A stretch of DNA of 64,000 nt, taken from positions 22,807,964-22,871,963 of the forward strand of contig OX638370.1 of NCBI GenBank assembly GCA_951812925.1, read 5' to 3'. Under the pieces are notes generated by a model. It did no database searches, was not told where the DNA came from, and was given only the letters and a program-made list of their open reading frames with translations. Below are positions 34,385 to 45,338 of the stretch, piece after piece. Each line of letters starts with the position of its first letter. The stretch's first letter is position 1. The position numbers and the translations under genes are program-made. This stretch comes from Calliopum simillimum (lineage: Eukaryota; Arthropoda; Insecta; Diptera; Lauxaniidae).

Positions 34385-34985
34385 TGTTACCTTTGGCCTG
34401 GCCAAACATTAAATACCCTACACAGCAGTATTTTGAAAATTTTGCTAGTATGGGAGGTGCTACGGCCTCCAAATTCACCTAGTTTTTTCTCAGAGTTTGC
34501 ATTTATAGTTCTTAGTATTAAGTGAAATTTGGTTGGATTATCTGAAAAAATATTTTCAGAATAGCGTTTTGAAGCTTTTGCTTATATGGGAGGAGCCACG
34601 CCCTCTCGTCCGATTTTATCCAGTTTTTGCTTAAAGCTTGCATTTATAGTTTTTAGTGTCCGAGTCAAATCTAGTTTGATTATCTCAAAAAACGCTTTCA
34701 GTACAGCGTTTTGAAGCTTTTGCTTATATGAGAGGTGCCACGCTCTCTTGTCCCAATTCGACCAGCTTTTTTTCAGAGCTTGCGCTGACAGTTCGTAGTA
34801 TTTATGTGTATTTTGGTTGCATTGTTGTGAAATATACTCCAAAATTTGCATTCTGAAGATATTTTTTGTATGGGCGGTAGGCGTGTCCGTTGACCGATTT
34901 CGCTCATTTTCAATCCCCCGACAGAGGCTGTGCACCAAATTTCATTGAATTATCTTGCTTAGTTTTCCCAAAAAATGTATTTCCA
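34385..34985. repeat. ~155-bp tandem repeat (ggaggagccacgccctctcg)
   Basis: Units near 34447, 34588, 34730 and 34870 share tatgggaggtgccacgccctc, followed by a c-agttttttctcagagcttgc and a-tttatagttcttagt segment, and before the next unit gcgttttgaagcttttgct. A 118-codon minus-strand frame crosses the units and is a by-product. Confidence 0.7.
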
Positions 34986-35165
34986 CACACAGCCGTTACC
35001 CAGCCAGCCACCCAGCCAGCCAGCCAGACAGACGGACATAGCTACATCGACTCAGGAGGTGACGCTGATCAAGAATATATATACTTTTCCATATCTGCCA
35101 CGCCTCCTTCTCTGCGTTACAAACGGAAGGACAAAGTGAATATACCCTGGGTGTAGGGTATAAAA
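34986..35165. repeat. Transposon-derived tail with ccagccagccagcc run
   Basis: A (CCAG)n-like stretch (35000-35027), then gacggacatagctacatcg, aagaatatatatacttttcc, tgccacgcctcct and ccctgggtgtagggtata. The same order is seen at 8850-8970. It directly follows the 155-bp tandem units, so both may belong to one element. Confidence 0.6.
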
Positions 35166-36355
35166 AAGAGGTTACGCCGCTGCAAAGCAGCTGTCAAAGG
35201 GCTAAGTGTTACAGTTCTAACATCGCATCGCTTTCACTATGAGCGCGTCAGCTACAACGTTACTTTGAGCGCAACTTTACTCACAGCGTGCACTCTGATC
35301 GCAACCTAAATATTTGTAAGAAACATTTAAATTTTATTCGTTTTTCATCAAATGGCAGCCAAACTACAATATGACATTAATTTTGCTCTACTTCATAGCA
35401 ATCTTTGCACAGTTTTAATTGGGAAAAAGGAACTTTTTCCTCAACTCCACTGCAAACAACATACATTTCTGCTACCGCTCATCAAATTATAAATCAACAT
35501 AAATATGACAAAATTACAACTTCTTAAGTCAAATACAACATATTTGTCTTTCTAAATAAACAATACAGCTCTTTCTACCTAAACCGATCTACAATATGAA
35601 AAAATAACAAAATTTTTAATTGCCAAAAAAAAGCAGCAAAAACAAGAAATGCAAACATTTATTAGCACATCAATGGAAAAAAGTGTTCGCATGCATAACT
35701 GGCAATACTGGTAGCAGCAGAAGCAGCTTTTCAAGCAAGTGCCATGCATAATAAATGACGACAAAAATTTCCTTTCACTTGCAATAAAAAAAAAAAAAAA
35801 AACTTCCAGCTAAGACTTCTACATACATAATTAATTCAAATTAATTACAATTTGGCAGGATTACCGCTTGACAAACACACATGCACAAAGACCCAACACA
35901 GTCACAGAAGCGCCGCACGCACAAAGCCACAACTAAGCACATACACACATAGACGCACATGTGCAAATATTTAGTTAAACACACACACATTGACACATAA
36001 AAATGAGGAACATACAAAATGCTGTGGAGGAAAAAAAGTACAAACAAAATAGGGATATGGCTTCACATACTCCCCTTGACACTTTGCGCTGCTCACCGCT
36101 CCTACTTGTCTCCGCAGAAAGTTGTGCGTGACGCGTCGGTTATTTTCGTTAATGAACTTGTTAAACATGTGTTAGTGCTGTTGGTGGATATTTTTTTTTT
36201 TTTTTTGTTTGTGTTGATGTTTTTTCTGTGGTTGTCTTTGTGCTGCTGCATGTGTTTGTAATGAATTAAATTTGTCTCCAAACAAACGCTTAAAGGCAAC
36301 AAATTGAAGGGAGGCCAAATGACCCAGTAGAGAAATATTTAAATTTTTTACATGC
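35166..36355. other. No gene seen; microsatellite-like patches
   Basis: A poly-A run at 35786-35802, an acac-rich patch at 35875-35995, and a T run near 36190-36206. Short open frames here have biased composition and no motifs. Confidence 0.4.
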
Positions 36356-36356
36356 G

Positions 36357-37060
36357 GAAAAATCGGTAAATTGTGAGAAACAGTCCTTCTCGTAATGGTC
36401 CACTTCATTTACGTTATGGTCCAGCTAAAAACCTTGGAAATTTTTTTTTTCATGTACAGACTACATTGAAGACTTTTTCGTGAAACTTAAAGGGGTGCCA
36501 AGAGATGAAAAATCGGTAAATTGTGACAAACACTTTCTCACGTCCAATTAAATAATTTGAAATTTTTTTACCGATTTTCATGTTGAAACCATTTTAACTT
36601 TTTTTTGTGTGAATATTGCAGGGGTGCCGAAAGCAAAAAAAATGGTAAATTGTGACAAACAATCCTTCACGTAATGGTCCAGCTAAATAACTTGGAGATT
36701 TCTTTTGCGATTTTTATGTTCAGACCATTTTGAAGATTTTTTTGTGAATATTGGAGGGTGTCAAAATAGGAAAAATCGGTATATTGTGACAAGCACTCTT
36801 TCACAAAATGGTCCAACTAAATAACTTGGATATTTTTTTTGACGATTTTAATGTTAAGACCATTTTGAAGATTTTTTTCAGAAACCTAGAAGGGTGCAAA
36901 AAGCGTATTGGTCCAGCTAAATAACTTGGATATTTTTTGTCGATTTTAATGTTTAGAACATTTTGAATATTTTTTTGTGAATATTAGAGGGGTGCCAAAG
37001 GCAAAAAATCGGTAAATTGTAACAAAACACTCTTTCACGTACAGGGCTGGCTAAATAACT
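36357..37060. repeat. ~132-bp tandem array (aaaaatcggtaaattgtgac)
   Basis: Units near 36357, 36508, 36640, 36771, 36903 (partial) and 37004. Each has atcggtaaattgtgacaaaca, cacgtaatggtccagctaaa, taacttgga, ttttttgcgatttttatgtt, accattttgaagatttttt and ggggtgcc. Spacing is 131-151 bp with one truncated unit. Confidence 0.8.
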
Positions 37061-37486
37061 TCAAAATTTTTTTCACAGAACATTTTTTGACCATTTTTTG
37101 AAACAAGCTTAGGTCACAAGGTAAATTTTCGTATCTGGAAAAAGTACTAAATTAAGAATTGAAAAACAATTGCTTTTGTCACAAACTTTCTTGTGTTTTC
37201 TTCTCAAAAGACATTTTTCATGAGGTTCATGATCAACCGCGTCGTACAAACCTTCGTTTGTTCCAATGAAGTGTCTAGCGGCAGACTTTGCTTTGTGTGC
37301 GAGGAACGTCCGGTTGCATTTTGTCTTAGGTTTAGTTCAACTAAGATTAATATAAACCTGACTTACTTTTTAGATTTTCTAAAACATTTTTTCTAGAAAG
37401 AAAATCCTTTTTTTTTGGGACCTGTTCTATACATTGCATTCTGTTTTACTTAAATTACTGACATTTTACAAATATTTTGTTAATGT
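37061..37486. other. No recognisable feature
   Basis: A 67-codon plus-strand frame (37193-37396) contains CSNEVSSGRLCFVCEERP and is locally less AT-rich, but I see no family or exon signals beyond a weak acceptor before it. Confidence 0.25.
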
Positions 37487-37489
37487 ATA

Positions 37490-37755
37490 CAGACTAGTTC
37501 TCTAACGGCTTGGTGTATTTTGCCTGGTTCATTTAGAGTTCGGATATTCCAAGAGCCGATGCGTGTTCGAGTTTTCATCGAAAGAATTTTAAAATTTTGA
37601 GAAACCATATTGGTTCCAGTTATAGGAGAATCATTCCTAACTATGCATGTTTCTTGCACCTCCAAGTCCGATGTGCATGCTGCCGAGGCAGGTGGATTAA
37701 CCACACTCTGGTGGGTACCACTTGGAGAGTTATTTCCCATCGTTTTTCGATCCAT
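37490..37755 (-). pseudogene. LINE endonuclease N-terminus (inverted 5' fragment)
   Basis: The minus-strand frame from the ATG at 37755 contains RIGSWNIRTLNEPGK about 65 residues in. This is the opening strand of an apurinic-type endonuclease domain (KIGTWNVRTL...GK) of LINE endonuclease-reverse transcriptases. Upstream, at about 37800-37920, is a leader with two tandem ~30-bp units (cagcgtctg-tccaga-tggg). Only the first ~90 codons remain. Belongs to the same insertion as 37925-38144. Confidence 0.75.
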
Positions 37756-37924
37756 GCTTCATTAGTATAATCTTCTCGGCAACGCCCCACGCAGTAAGTT
37801 ATAAGCTTAAAGCTGGATCCGGCAAGCGCTGCAAATATAGTGGCCAAATTCACTTTTAATTTCAGCCGCCCAATCTGGAACAGACGCTGACCTGGGAGCC
37901 GCCCACTCTGGATCAGACGCTTCA

Positions 37925-38144
37925 GGATTTCGACACTCTCCGGAAACCACACAGCGAAGTTTGTCGCCAGGCCCTTGAGTGGAATCCACAAGGCAGTAGA
38001 GGACGTGGTAGACCCAAAACCAACTGGAAAAGGTCGTTGGAAAAGGAAATCCAAGAATCGGGAAAATCGTGGCAAGAGATCAAAGTCATCGCAAGGAATC
38101 GTGACAAATGGAGAGATTTCATATTGGCCCTATGCTCCTCCTAG
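37925..38144 (+). pseudogene. LINE ORF C-terminus (3' fragment)
   Basis: The frame DTLRKPHSEVCRQALEWNPQ, then GRGRPKTNWKRSLEKEI and RDKWRDFILALCSS, ends at TAG 38142-38144. It matches the C-terminal signature of LINE endonuclease-reverse transcriptases (GHTLRK ... AL.WNPQGKR..GRP..TWRR ... W..LV.ALCS). Intact over about 70 residues. Followed by aggagttaaagg and an (ACAT)n tail. Confidence 0.85.
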
Positions 38145-38245
38145 GAGTTAAAGGAGAACACATACATACATACATACAGACTAGACTAATAATTGGCTCA
38201 GAAGGTATGTAACCTGTGATTCCTTATTAAGAAAGGTTTCTTTTT

Positions 38246-38475
38246 TCATGAAGGCAACGTTATAAGCTGCAGCGGTGTTTTCCGTTTTAGCCTCTTAAAT
38301 ATTTTTGATGGACGCATCAGATTTGAAGCACACTCATTTTTATAAGAATAAATTCTTTCTTGATATTTTACGGCTGTAGTCCTAATTTCGTCTTTCACAA
38401 GAGAAATTTTGGGATCTCGTTGAAGTTGTGCACTATTTAAGTACCAAGGAGCTTTTGCGATTATCCTTAAAATCA
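38246..38475 (-). pseudogene. Jockey-like LINE ORF2 C-terminus
   Basis: The minus-strand frame includes APWYLNSAQLQRDPKI, VKDEIRTTAVKYQERI and a final RLKRKTPLQL. This matches the end of jockey-clade ORF2 (NAPWYV.N..L..DL.I..V..EI......Y..RL...N.L...L.....RRLKR..P.DL). About 70 residues remain and run to a stop. It abuts, in opposite orientation, the reverse transcriptase fragment at 38480. Confidence 0.7.
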
Positions 38476-38479
38476 GATT

Positions 38480-39604
38480 AAAAAATGTTGATGATCTTAA
38501 TAAAAAATTCATTGATATTCCAATGCCTTCGGCTAGTGATAAAACTTATCTGAATGATGTCATTTCGTTAGCTCATGGTAATAATTTCAATTTCGCTTGC
38601 GTTAGCCAAAGTGATGTATATAAAAGCATTTTATCAGTTAAATCGAATGCCATTGGCTATGACGAAGTAAACCCTATTTTTTAAAAAATTTTGCTTCTGA
38701 GGATGTTCCCTTACATTACACATGGCTTTAATACGATGCTCACAAAGTTCGTCTTTCCGAAATGCTGGAAAAAGTAAAAATTATTCCGGGTCTGAAATCT
38801 CTAGATGAATTTCGCCCAATCGCAATTCTTTCTTTTTTATCAAAGGCTTTAAAAAATCTACTTAATGCTCAAATTAATAATTATTTAAGCAGAAATGATT
38901 TCAAAACTGAAAAGCAATCGGGTTTCAGGGTCAGATGCAGTTGTATAACTGCCCTTATCGACGTATCTGGGGACTTAAGAATTATTTTGGATGACAATGC
39001 TGTAAATTTTTTAATACTTTTGGATTTTTCGAAAGCTTTTGATATCTTGCTAACTAATCTCAAAAGAGTTTTCATGTTTTCTCAAAGTGCAGCTAACCTG
39101 GCGTCATCATATCTTTCGGTAAGGTCACAGGCTGTCTTTGCCAACAATAATTCATCAATGTTTCTACCCGTCAAGAGAGGTGTTCCCCAAGGATCTCTTA
39201 TAGGGCCTCTTTTCTTCTCCATGTATATCAGTGACCTACCTGATGCTTTAAGAAATTGCAAATTTCATATGTACGCTGACGATGTGTAACTTTATGCAAG
39301 TAGCAGAATTGACAAACTAATGGACTGCGTTATGTACTTGAACAGGGTTCTTGTAAGTTTATCTGACTGGGCACTAAAAAATGGCTTAAGTCTTCACCCA
39401 AAAAAATCTAAATGCCTAGTTATATCCAAAAAAATTTTTGATATTTCAACACTGCCTCACTTAACATTAAGTGCTTGCAGCATTGAGTATGTTAATACGG
39501 TGAAAAATTTAGGACTAACTTTCAATAGAACGTTGACTTGGAATAACTATATTAACAAAACTGTTGGCAAAGTTTACGGTATGTTTTCCAAACTCAACTG
39601 GTAG
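38480..39604 (+). pseudogene. Non-LTR reverse transcriptase domain, truncated and broken
   Basis: Starts in the pre-palm region (DDLNKKFIDIP ... SVKSNAIGYDEVNP), meets TAA near 38682, then continues with FRPIAILSFLSKAL, SGFR, palm motif A LDFSKAFD (about 39020), GVPQGS and YISDLPDAL, and the catalytic YADD at 39272-39283. A TAA two codons later (V*LY) breaks the frame, and a thumb-like part with DWALKNGLSLHPKKSKC and LGLTFNRTLTW runs to 39603. Motif style fits the CR1/L2 side of the family more than jockey. The 5' endonuclease and 3' end are absent. Confidence 0.9.
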
Positions 39605-40430
39605 ACATAGAAAATTATTAGTGAGTGGGAGTGTATTGGTATTTTTCTTAAATATGCTTTAAATAAATAAAAATTTTTAGTCCCTTTGATCAAAAATCAA
39701 GAAAACAGGATCCAAATCAACAACCAAAAACTGGGTTTTTAAATTTTTAACAAATTTGTGCATGCTTTATTATGCACTCCATTTTGATATAATTTTAATT
39801 CTAACCTAAAGTTGATAATGTCTTCTAGATTGAGTTCAATCTAGACAACATTTCTGTTTCAACAAATGAAGCTCTGTTTACAAAATGGCACACTACTTGT
39901 ATTCTTAATCAAATAAATTGAATATATAAACAAAATCTTACAACAAAATCAAATAGAATTCTACATGTAGTGTTTCAAAACATGAAGCCAATGAATAGAT
40001 AACAAAAATAAATTAACATAGACCCACTCCAAGTAGCGCCAACCAGCCAGGCAGGACAACAAACTGCAATAGCAAATATTATTATGCAAATTTTTAATGC
40101 CTTTAAATGCATATCCTTGCAATGGTCAGCAACATAACAAGCATACTACAAACAACAAACAGAGAGAAGGACAACACACAAACTGGCAAATAGTCGAGCG
40201 TTATGTCCAAGAACAGTGATTTGTGTAAAACCAAAAAGGACTTTTGCTAAAAGTTTAACCATCTAAAAATTTAAAATTTTCATTTACTTGAAATTCACTG
40301 TATGAATTTCTATATAAAAATCCGCTGCAGAAACAGCACATTGCTTTAATACAAGCGAGATGTTGCTGTTTGCTTTAAAGAGTGAACAGCAGCGGCAGCA
40401 GCAACATCATCGATGCATTAAGTTGCTGAT
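39605..40430. other. No recognisable feature
   Basis: AT-rich sequence with scattered CAG/CAA near 40050-40190 and 40380-40430. Confidence 0.4.
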
Positions 40431-40471
40431 GTGCATATAAAATGCTAACAGCAGCAGCACAAAACTGTGTC

Positions 40472-40531
40472 ATGGACGTACAATTTGAAGCAGTAGCAGC
40501 AATAGTGGCCACCACAACAGCAGTGTTTTGG
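40472..40531 (+). other. Candidate first coding exon (20 codons) with strong donor
   Basis: An ATG in fair context (gtgtcATGG) opens MDVQFEAVAAIVATTTAVFW, and a strong donor (G|gtgagtaaaa) follows at 40532. A TATA-like gcatataaaa lies at 40433-40442, only about 30-37 nt upstream, which would leave almost no leader. The surrounding cagcagcag sequence could yield such a frame by chance. Unspliced, the frame ends 21 codons later. No downstream exon is visible. Confidence 0.22.
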
Positions 40532-40539
40532 GTGAGTAA

Positions 40540-41325
40540 AACATCAAGGAACAAGCGTTATAAATGTGACCATGTAATCTAAGTATGTGTGTGTGTGTAA
40601 GTAAAAGGACGCATACAGATTGTAATTATGATGCCACAATTATGTCATATACACATGCTTATGAGCAAAGGCATGTTACATACTTAAACAGATAAATGCA
40701 CACACACACAGAGAGACACATTTACAGGAGGCAAAGTGAAAAGATTTTTTATCTCCCCCATTTTTTATTTTTTTGTGTTTTTTTTTTTTTCTAGTTAAAG
40801 CGAAAATAATTACATAGGTGTTGAAGCTACGTTTTTTAGGGTTGTTGTCATCAAGTCCTTTGCAATGCTTTTCGTTAAAGTGTAAGTTTGCAGTATGTAT
40901 GTATTAATGTTTTCAAATAAATTACATTTATTGTGCAATAAAAAAGCAAATTTTTTTATTATGAATAAAAACAAATGTAATCTCATATAATATTTATCAG
41001 TTTATTGTACATCAAATGTTCTTTTAATAAAACGAAATAACTGACTCTCATATTTCTTGCTAAAAATCTTAAGTTCTTTTCTATAGTTTAAATTTAAGAC
41101 AGTTACGATCAATGGTATTTTGGGAGCAAAAAAGCAAATTTTTGCCAAGCAAATTTCAACAATCTAAAGATACAGTTTTATAGAGTACTGTTTCGTTAAA
41201 AATGTTCTTTCAATACTTTTTGGAAAAAAAAACACACTTTTCATGGAAAAAAAAGCGTAATGTCTTTGATTGTACGTGTGAAACTGATTAACTATTTCAT
41301 GAAACACAGTGATGTATTTGTATGT
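40540..41325. other. No recognisable feature
   Basis: Short GT and CA runs (40586-40600, 40700-40715) and AT-rich filler. Confidence 0.4.
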
Positions 41326-41326
41326 A

Positions 41327-41465
41327 CTAGAATTGCCCAATGGTCAAAATTCGACCACAAATGTTTTCAATAATTTTGGTACTTTTTGGCTGCTTGGCAT
41401 AAAATAGAAAAGCTCATTGATCATACCTAGTACAATGACAAATTTGATACGAAAAGAAAATGAAA
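41327..41465 (-). mobile_element. Helitron 3' end (partial copy 3)
   Basis: On the minus strand the sequence ends TGGTC...GACCA hairpin, about 11 nt, then CTAG followed by T, as in copies 1 and 2. The stem differs at a paired position (GGTC/GACC here, GGTC/GGCC elsewhere) and still pairs. Homology to copies 1 and 2 fades within about 40 nt; the 5' end was not located. Confidence 0.55.
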
Positions 41466-42060
41466 AACACTAAGGGCCGTTTTTTGAATGTCTGGTTATG
41501 CACTAATCAGAACTTTAACCAGCAGTTAAAAAGAAAAGCGTTTTTTAAATATCTGGTTGGTAGTAAGAAGAACAATTCACAAAAAACATTTTTATTTCAA
41601 ATGAAAATTAAAAATTGTCATAAAATTAAGGGGTTACGAGCTTTCATATGAAATTCAAAAAACATATTTTGAATCAATGATAGCAGAGCATATACATTTT
41701 AAATTGATTCAACAAATCCTTTTATATAGACGTGGGCTTGGAAAAAATCTCACAGCGACGTTATTCGGTCTTCATAAACATCCAATTTTGATGTAAAAAT
41801 TGAAAGAAACTCAAATTATAAGTTGCCTTTGGAAATCCTTATAGAAGAAAAACCATATAGTCAAAGCACCGGTCGATGGATTTTCTATATAATATAAGTT
41901 TTTCTGTTAATAACAATTCGAAATTAAATGTAGGCAACTTCTAAATTACTTCCTCCGTATCGGTGAATATAAACACAGGTAAAAAAATCCAAACTTTTAA
42001 TCAATATCAAAAAATATTATACGTTGCATTCAAGGAGTTGAACCCACAAGGGCCTACAAT
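41466..42060. other. No recognisable feature
   Basis: AT-rich. Contains aagggccgttttttgaa near 41472, reminiscent of a TIR start, with no partner found. Confidence 0.35.
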
Positions 42061-42159
42061 TGTAGTTTTTTTTTTTGTGAATTTTGAGGGCCAAGATCGA
42101 AATAAAAATGTTAAAATTTTGAGATTGAAAATAGTACAGGGTCCTAAAAAAAAGTTTTC

Positions 42160-42570
42160 TGAACACAATACTTCTTATAAGCAGTCTTATGATTTTTTGG
42201 CGCTGAATCGGACTGCGTCCTGTGAATTGTCAATCCTTGCTTGAAGTTGGAGAAAATAATGTTTTGAAACTTATGGCGTAGCTACAGGAAAAGGCAAAAC
42301 TCTGTTTTTTAATGGCATTGGATAAACTCACTCTTTCTTATCAAAACACACCTTCAAGCTTTTCCAACAGGACGAAATATTTTGGGGAAGTGGCATCGCC
42401 CATTTTTGTTGGCACAAATAGATTTAATACCCTGGCTATTCGATATCACTAAAAAATGAGAATTTCACTTTTTTCTGTAGCTACGCTATTATTCTTAAAA
42501 CAGAATTTTCGCCAACTTTAAACAAGGATATCTCAAAATTCTGCAGGTATATTCACAGTTCTAAGGATGC
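42160..42570. repeat. Dispersed repeat family (gctgaatcgg / aatccttgcttgaa), copy
   Basis: Same ordered landmarks as 3440-3830, including gcagtcttatg, gcgctgaatcgg, tccttgcttgaagttg, ctttcttatcaaaaca and gacgaaatattttggg. This is the best-matching partner of that copy. Confidence 0.6.
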
Positions 42571-42924
42571 GGTCGATTAAGCGTTAACAAGTTTATAAGA
42601 ATGCATATAAGAAGTATTGTGTTTAGACAAATTTTTTTCTTTTAAGTGTAGTTAAAGGTTGATTAAGGTATATGTTTTTCATGTTGAAGCAAAGTTAGTT
42701 CGTATCCAGTTAACGATTTTTTACAAAAGCATGCATTTAAACACAATAGCCACTTTTCGTCATTCATTTTAAGTTGTTCTAATAATTTTAGTGAAAAAAG
42801 GAGGACAAATTTTTGTCTTGCTTCATAATACTTATATAGATTATTTTATTGAAATATAGCATTTTGTAGTTAATTCAAAGTAAAGGTTATTTGGATTACA
42901 TATATGGCTCTTGAATTGTGCTGG

Positions 42925-43420
42925 GTTGTACTTGACTTTTGCTGCGTTTAGCTGTATTGGAAATCAAAATCGGTCCAAGGATACAGATTCTATGGGGAAT
43001 TCCACAAAAGCAAGGCTAACTTTACGCTTCAATAGAAAAAAGACCTTCCCATAAAATCTATACCACTGGGCCGATTTTGATTTCCAATATGGCACAACTC
43101 AGGACAAGTCGAGCACACGCCGGCACAACTTTTTTTTTATTAAATTTCACAAAAAAAGGGCCAACTTCACACAAAAAATACCTCCTTATAGAATCTTTAT
43201 CCTTGGCGCAATTTTGACTTCCAATACGGCACAACGCAGCACAAGTTGAGCACACCGCGGCACAAATTTTTTTTTAGAACTTCCACAAAAGCAGACCAAA
43301 CTTCGCACAAAAAAAGGGCATTCCTATAAAAAGTGAATCCTTGGACAAATTTTTTTTTTGCAATACAGCAAAACGCAGCACAACAGAGCACACCCCGGCA
43401 GAACATTTTTTATCGGGAAA
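42925..43420. repeat. ~135-bp tandem repeat with an inverted leading unit
   Basis: Direct units near 43070, 43205 and 43340 share ttccaata-ggcacaac-cagcacaa, gagcacaccccggcacaa and a T run, then a cacaaaa...cttc-cacaaaaa segment. At 42925-42990 the same unit occurs inverted (gctgtattggaaatcaaaat). Overlapping minus-strand frames with repeated CRIGSQN/CAALC peptides are by-products. Confidence 0.65.
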
Positions 43421-43888
43421 TTCCACAAATGCGGAACCAACTTCACGGCTATGAATTTGGCTCAATTTCTCAAAGAAAAACTATAGTTTTAAGTGAAACA
43501 TTTTTCTATGGGGCCGCATTTTTAAAAATTAGTGGTCGAAACATTGATTTGCTTTTTCTTGAATATACCACTGTGCGACGTATGAGTGACCTACTCTTCA
43601 ACATTGAATATATGATATTTTAAAATCGATGTCTCTTAAGTTTTTGAAATTTGTGCTATTGTTTTGAATATTATTTATTTTTTATGAAATTCAAACTTTG
43701 TTAATGGCTGCACTGGTGAACTTGCACATTACACCAAAATTCATCATCGTTCAGCTTTAACCTTCGTATTTTTTATATAAAATTTATGAAGTCCGCTAAA
43801 AGTTGTATATATCTTTACTCAGCTCAAAAAACATTTGTGTGACTTGACGTATGAGTGATATTTTTAATAATATTCGACACCTTATATC

Positions 43889-44877
43889 TTAACACTCAAA
43901 TCCACATCATGGGTAAAATTTACCCAGGCGAAGTTTGTTTTCGTAATAATTCGCTAAAAAACGTACAAAAAAGCGAAGTAAGCGCATTCTCACTGCATTC
44001 TCCTTTTGTTGTGGGCTTTGTCGCAAGTGGTCGTCGTCGGTTGTCGGAGGTATAGCGTTTTAATTTTTTTTTTTCGGGTAAATTTTACCCATGTTGTGGA
44101 CTTATGTAAGTTTTTTTTTTTTTTTCGTTTTGATTGAAAATAGTGAAAAATGGCACTAAAAAGAGTAAAATATGACGACGAAATAACTCAAATTTTGAAA
44201 AAAATTTAACTCTCATTGTTTTAACCAAAGTTAAAAAGCAGATACCAAATCACACAACTTCGAAAAAGTTTGAAGGAGCTTATAATGAAAATTTTTCGTA
44301 CTTCTAGTCCACTCTGAAAACAACCAATGTTGTATTAGAAAAACCTGTCAGATGTTTCTAATGTCCGGCAAAAAAAGACCGAAAAACTAAAAACCTTTGA
44401 ATTTGGTGTAAAAAACCTTTTTGCTCTGAGCATAGGGCTATGATTTGCAGTACATGCACATCCTTATTTGTTTTATTTTTTTGGTACTTTTTTATGAGCT
44501 TGTATAAAAAATTTTGAAATGTTATTTAATTGATTTGATAATAATATAAAAATAATTTATTTTATTTATATAAAAAATGTAATTTGTTACAAAAAACATT
44601 ATATTTTTTATTTTTTTTTGTGTTTCAAAAAATTGCCAATGAATTAATGTAAAAATTATTTATTTTCAAAGTTTTCTTAAAATATATATAAAAAACACCA
44701 GATATGACTTATTTTCCTTTCAATTCACCTTGATATTAGATTGTTAAGGTAGAAATAACTAAGTTTCGTTAAAAATTTGGGATATTGACCAAAACAGAAT
44801 GTTTTTAAGTTATGGGTAAAATTTACCCATGATGTGGACTTGTGTTGCTAAAAATATGTTGGGGAGATGAGGGTTAA
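43889..44877 (+). mobile_element. piggyBac-family relic with TTAA ends
   Basis: Bounded by TTAA at 43889-43892 and 44874-44877. The right end, read inward, is TTAACCCTCATC; the left is TTAACACTCAAATCC. Both carry the subterminal tccacatcatgggtaaa (its core gggtaaaatttaccca is self-complementary), and a third copy lies at 44075. Removing the element rejoins the surrounding satellite unit at one TTAA. The only coding left is the C-terminal zinc domain (44353-44457). Confidence 0.85.
44353..44457 (+). pseudogene. piggyBac transposase C-terminal cysteine-rich domain
   Basis: Translation shows the Cys/His ladder CF.CPAKKDRKTKNL, then .IWCKKPFCSEHRA and MICSTC, that is C-x2-C, C-x2-C-x4-C-x2-H-x4-C-x2-C. 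This is the zinc-binding domain that contacts transposon ends in piggyBac transposases. Two stops interrupt it: TAA between the first cysteine pair and TGA exactly where the third cysteine should be (TGT/TGC to TGA). No catalytic Asp domain is visible upstream. Confidence 0.85.
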
Positions 44878-45338
44878 TATCAATGCCGCCTAAGTTTTTA
44901 AAATAAGTGGTTTTTTTTCAAAAAATTCAAATTTCATTTCAATTTTGTGAAAACACAAAAATGCAAAAATTGTGGAAATTTTGCTTTTGTTCAAAAGAAA
45001 TTTGTCTTACATGACGTATGATTGTCGTTTTCTTTTACACTCAACAACTGATATCTAAAGATCGATTCTGCTTAAGTATTTGATATTACCTTAATTTTTT
45101 GGAGTTCTATATGTTTGTTACAAAATTTAAATTTTACTAAGGGCCGCTTTGTTGAAGTTACACAAATCAACAAAACTCTTCAGCATAATCATGCTTTATT
45201 TTATGTGATTTTTAGAAGTTTTATATGTTTTTCGCAAACATATTGCCATAATTTGGTATGAGTAATATTAAACTTTGATAATTAACAATTAATATAAAAA
45301 AAAATACAATTTTGCTAAAATAATTTATATCAACATAT

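Larger units (their letters stand above)
37487..38184. mobile_element. Twin-primed (5'-inverted) LINE insertion with 11-bp target duplication
   Basis: ATACAGACTAG at 37487-37497 is repeated at 38174-38184. Between them the left part (about 37498-37920) is the element's 5' region on the minus strand and the right part (about 37921-38173) is its 3' end on the plus strand, ending in an (ACAT)n tail. Inverted upstream segment, internal deletion, intact 3' segment, tail and target duplication together are the pattern left by twin priming during target-primed reverse transcription. Confidence 0.8.

Noticed and set aside
34582..34938. 118-codon minus-strand frame
   Set aside because: Runs antisense through ~155-bp tandem units; no motif, and other units have stops.
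38246..39604. Calling the two LINE pieces a second twin-primed insertion
   Set aside because: Geometry fits, but the C-terminus looks jockey-like and the reverse transcriptase CR1/L2-like, and no target duplication was found.
43058..43466. Overlapping cysteine-containing minus-strand frames that repeat a peptide
   Set aside because: The repeated peptides follow the 135-bp tandem DNA repeat; no independent coding evidence.
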